Shown here in pieces: positions 62,994 to 64,000 of a DNA stretch of 64,000 nt. The translations under genes and the position numbers were made by a program. The notes beneath the pieces were generated by a model. That model saw only the letters and a program-made list of their open reading frames with translations. It ran no database searches and was not told the DNA's origin. The DNA is from Planctomycetota bacterium (GTDB taxonomy: Bacteria; Planctomycetota; Phycisphaerae; UBA1845). Location: NCBI GenBank assembly GCA_029558835.1, contig JAKQDH010000114.1, forward strand, positions 1-64,000. Reading direction: 5' to 3'. Within the stretch, counting starts at the first letter, position 1, and the number at the start of each line of letters is the position of its first letter.

Positions 62994-63129
62994 TGTGTTC
63001 AGCATCCTCGGCGTTGTGGGTGCCGTGCTACCGCGACTGCTGTGGCGGGGAAGCATGCCTCCGCAGCCGCGCCACATGCCCACCCCCGCCCGCGGCGCGT
63101 GAGGGCATGGCACCCACGCTAAACAGGTA
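62994..63129. repeat. Interspersed palindromic repeat, full type 1 copy
   Basis: A 136-bp element with left end GTGTTCAGCATCC and GTGGGTGCCGTGC, core CGCGACTGCTGTGGCGGGG, and right end GCATGGCACCCACGCTAAAC. It has the same order as the copy at 46258. No gene is seen in the rest of the 62,693-63,311 gap. Confidence 0.8.
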
Positions 63130-63311
63130 CGGCCCCCCGTGGCCGACGTACACTCCTCCGGGCGGCACGGGGAGCTGCAGTCCGTCGGGGTGCTGCCGAC
63201 GACTGCATCGGCCGCGGGGGGGGTGACGCCACACCCACGCCGATCCTGCCACGCTCAGCAAGCCGTCTGATGCGCCACCGACCCTTCTGCGCCGGGTTGG
63301 CCGGTCGGCCC

Positions 63312-63341
63312 TTGACTGAGCTGGTGTCGGCTGAATAGACT
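63312..63341 (+). promoter_or_regulatory. Sigma70-like promoter
   Basis: TTGACT at 63312-63317, an 18-base spacer and TAGACT at 63336-63341. The next gene starts at 63584, so a leader of about 240 bases is predicted. Confidence 0.45.
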
Positions 63342-63583
63342 GGTGTTTTCGTGTTTCTGTAATCCAGTGTTTGGTCTCTTGCCGGGTAGCACGGCCTCCG
63401 TAGCGCCAGCTTCTCACCGGCGCATCCGCGGGTGGAACGCCCGTGCCACAGTTCGGGCTGCGGCCAGGTCCGCGCTGAGTTCAGGCGGGTGCCATGTCTT
63501 CACCCACCGCAGCACTTATGCAGGGAACTTCCGGTCGCGCGATCGGGGGACTACATATCAACGCCGAGGACAGGAGAGGACAC

Positions 63584-64000
63584 ATGCGTAACATGGGCAA
63601 GCTAGGCATCGTGATCGGGCTGCTGCTGAGCATCCACATCGGCTCGGCATTCGGCGAATTCGTGATTCACTCGTACACCGGCAGCGCTCTTGCGGAGGGT
63701 TGGGTCAACAACCACCAGTTCTACCGGTCCGCCGATGCCACACCGGAACTGCCGTGGTGGCAGGCACTGGCTGAGGCGAGCACCGCGAATTGGCTCTTCC
63801 AGCATCGCGGGCAGGGCATGGCTCACTGCGACGGCGACATCGCCGACGTGCAGGGCATGGCGGGTGTCTACCTGCTGAGCGACGGCACCGCGCCCGAGAG
63901 TGCCTACGGCTACGGGCACCTCGTATGGACCGTCGCGGTCCGCTCGACCGAACCGGAGGTGAACATCGACTACTTCTGGAGTGCCGAGGACCGACCGTAC
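63584..64000 (+). CDS. Exported protein of unknown function (truncated by window end)
   Basis: The ATG at 63584 is preceded by AGGAG seven bases upstream. The frame stays open to the last base (139 codons visible). A signal-like start (LGIVIGLLLSIHIGSAFG) is followed by a soluble, aromatic-rich part with no recognised domain (NNHQFYRSADATPELPWWQA, ANWLFQHRGQGMAHCDGDIA). It is probably secreted or periplasmic. Confidence 0.7.
   Translation, partial: MRNMGKLGIVIGLLLSIHIGSAFGEFVIHSYTGSALAEGWVNNHQFYRSADATPELPWWQALAEASTANWLFQHRGQGMAHCDGDIADVQGMAGVYLLSDGTAPESAYGYGHLVWTVAVRSTEPEVNIDYFWSAEDRPY

Noticed and set aside
1..64000. tRNA, rRNA or CRISPR genes
   Set aside because: No TTC-arm like GGTTCRANNC with a matching acceptor stem, no rRNA core sequence and no regularly spaced direct repeats were seen. 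A tRNAscan/Infernal run would confirm.

Overview
The window is a high-GC bacterial chromosome segment that most resembles the Planctomycetota, probably a Phycisphaerae-like lineage. The supporting signs are a single fused SecD-SecF gene, a pseudopilin-like protein with the KRAFTLVELLVV signal and an NLLFADGH tail, a DUF2617-type protein, a DUF5329-type protein, and giant proteins built from secretin N-domains. The lineage call is inference from gene content; no rRNA or tRNA gene is visible.

Layout. 1-4,180: the tail of an unknown gene, a 97%-identical 231-bp duplicate of the nadK 3' end, a GH13/CBM48 glycan enzyme, a decayed nucleotidyltransferase and full-length nadK, all but the first and the nucleotidyltransferase on the minus strand. 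4,180-30,872 (minus strand): one very long secretion operon. It starts at a good sigma70-like promoter and continues with a 41-aa ORF, gspF, gspG, gspH, gspI, gspJ, gspK, a PilM-PilN fusion, a PilO-like protein with a possible PilP/GspC-type tail, a ~3,200-aa protein with about 30 secretin N-domain repeats and no barrel, a 1,706-aa secretin with about 12 N-domains, and two small lipoproteins. Many junctions overlap (TAATG, ATGA, 11 bp) or nearly touch, so the genes are probably translationally coupled. No GspE/PilB ATPase or prepilin peptidase lies in the window. 31,038-38,525 (minus): cmk, an HTH-receiver regulator, a LysM protein and secDF.

39,359-44,132 (mostly plus): a DUF2617-type protein, a Tat-exported DUF362 protein, a pseudopilin-like protein with a strong promoter, a ~570-nt leader and an intrinsic terminator, and a Nudix hydrolase. 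44,133-64,000: housekeeping and accessory genes on both strands: queF, a HExxH protein, truD, a membrane-TPR protein, purA, uppS, a degenerate M16 peptidase, a YkgJ-type protein, polA, a DUF5329 protein, metK, two cytochrome c lipoproteins and a truncated exported protein.

A family of palindromic interspersed repeats (termini GGGTGCCATG/CATGGCACCC or GGGTGGCATG/CATGCCACCC) occurs about eight times. Some copies lie inside or at the 5' ends of coding sequences (gspK, gspI), where they alter start codons and leader peptides. The most novel content is the secretion operon: a hybrid of type II secretion pseudopilins and type IV pilus alignment proteins combined with extraordinarily elongated periplasmic N-domain proteins.
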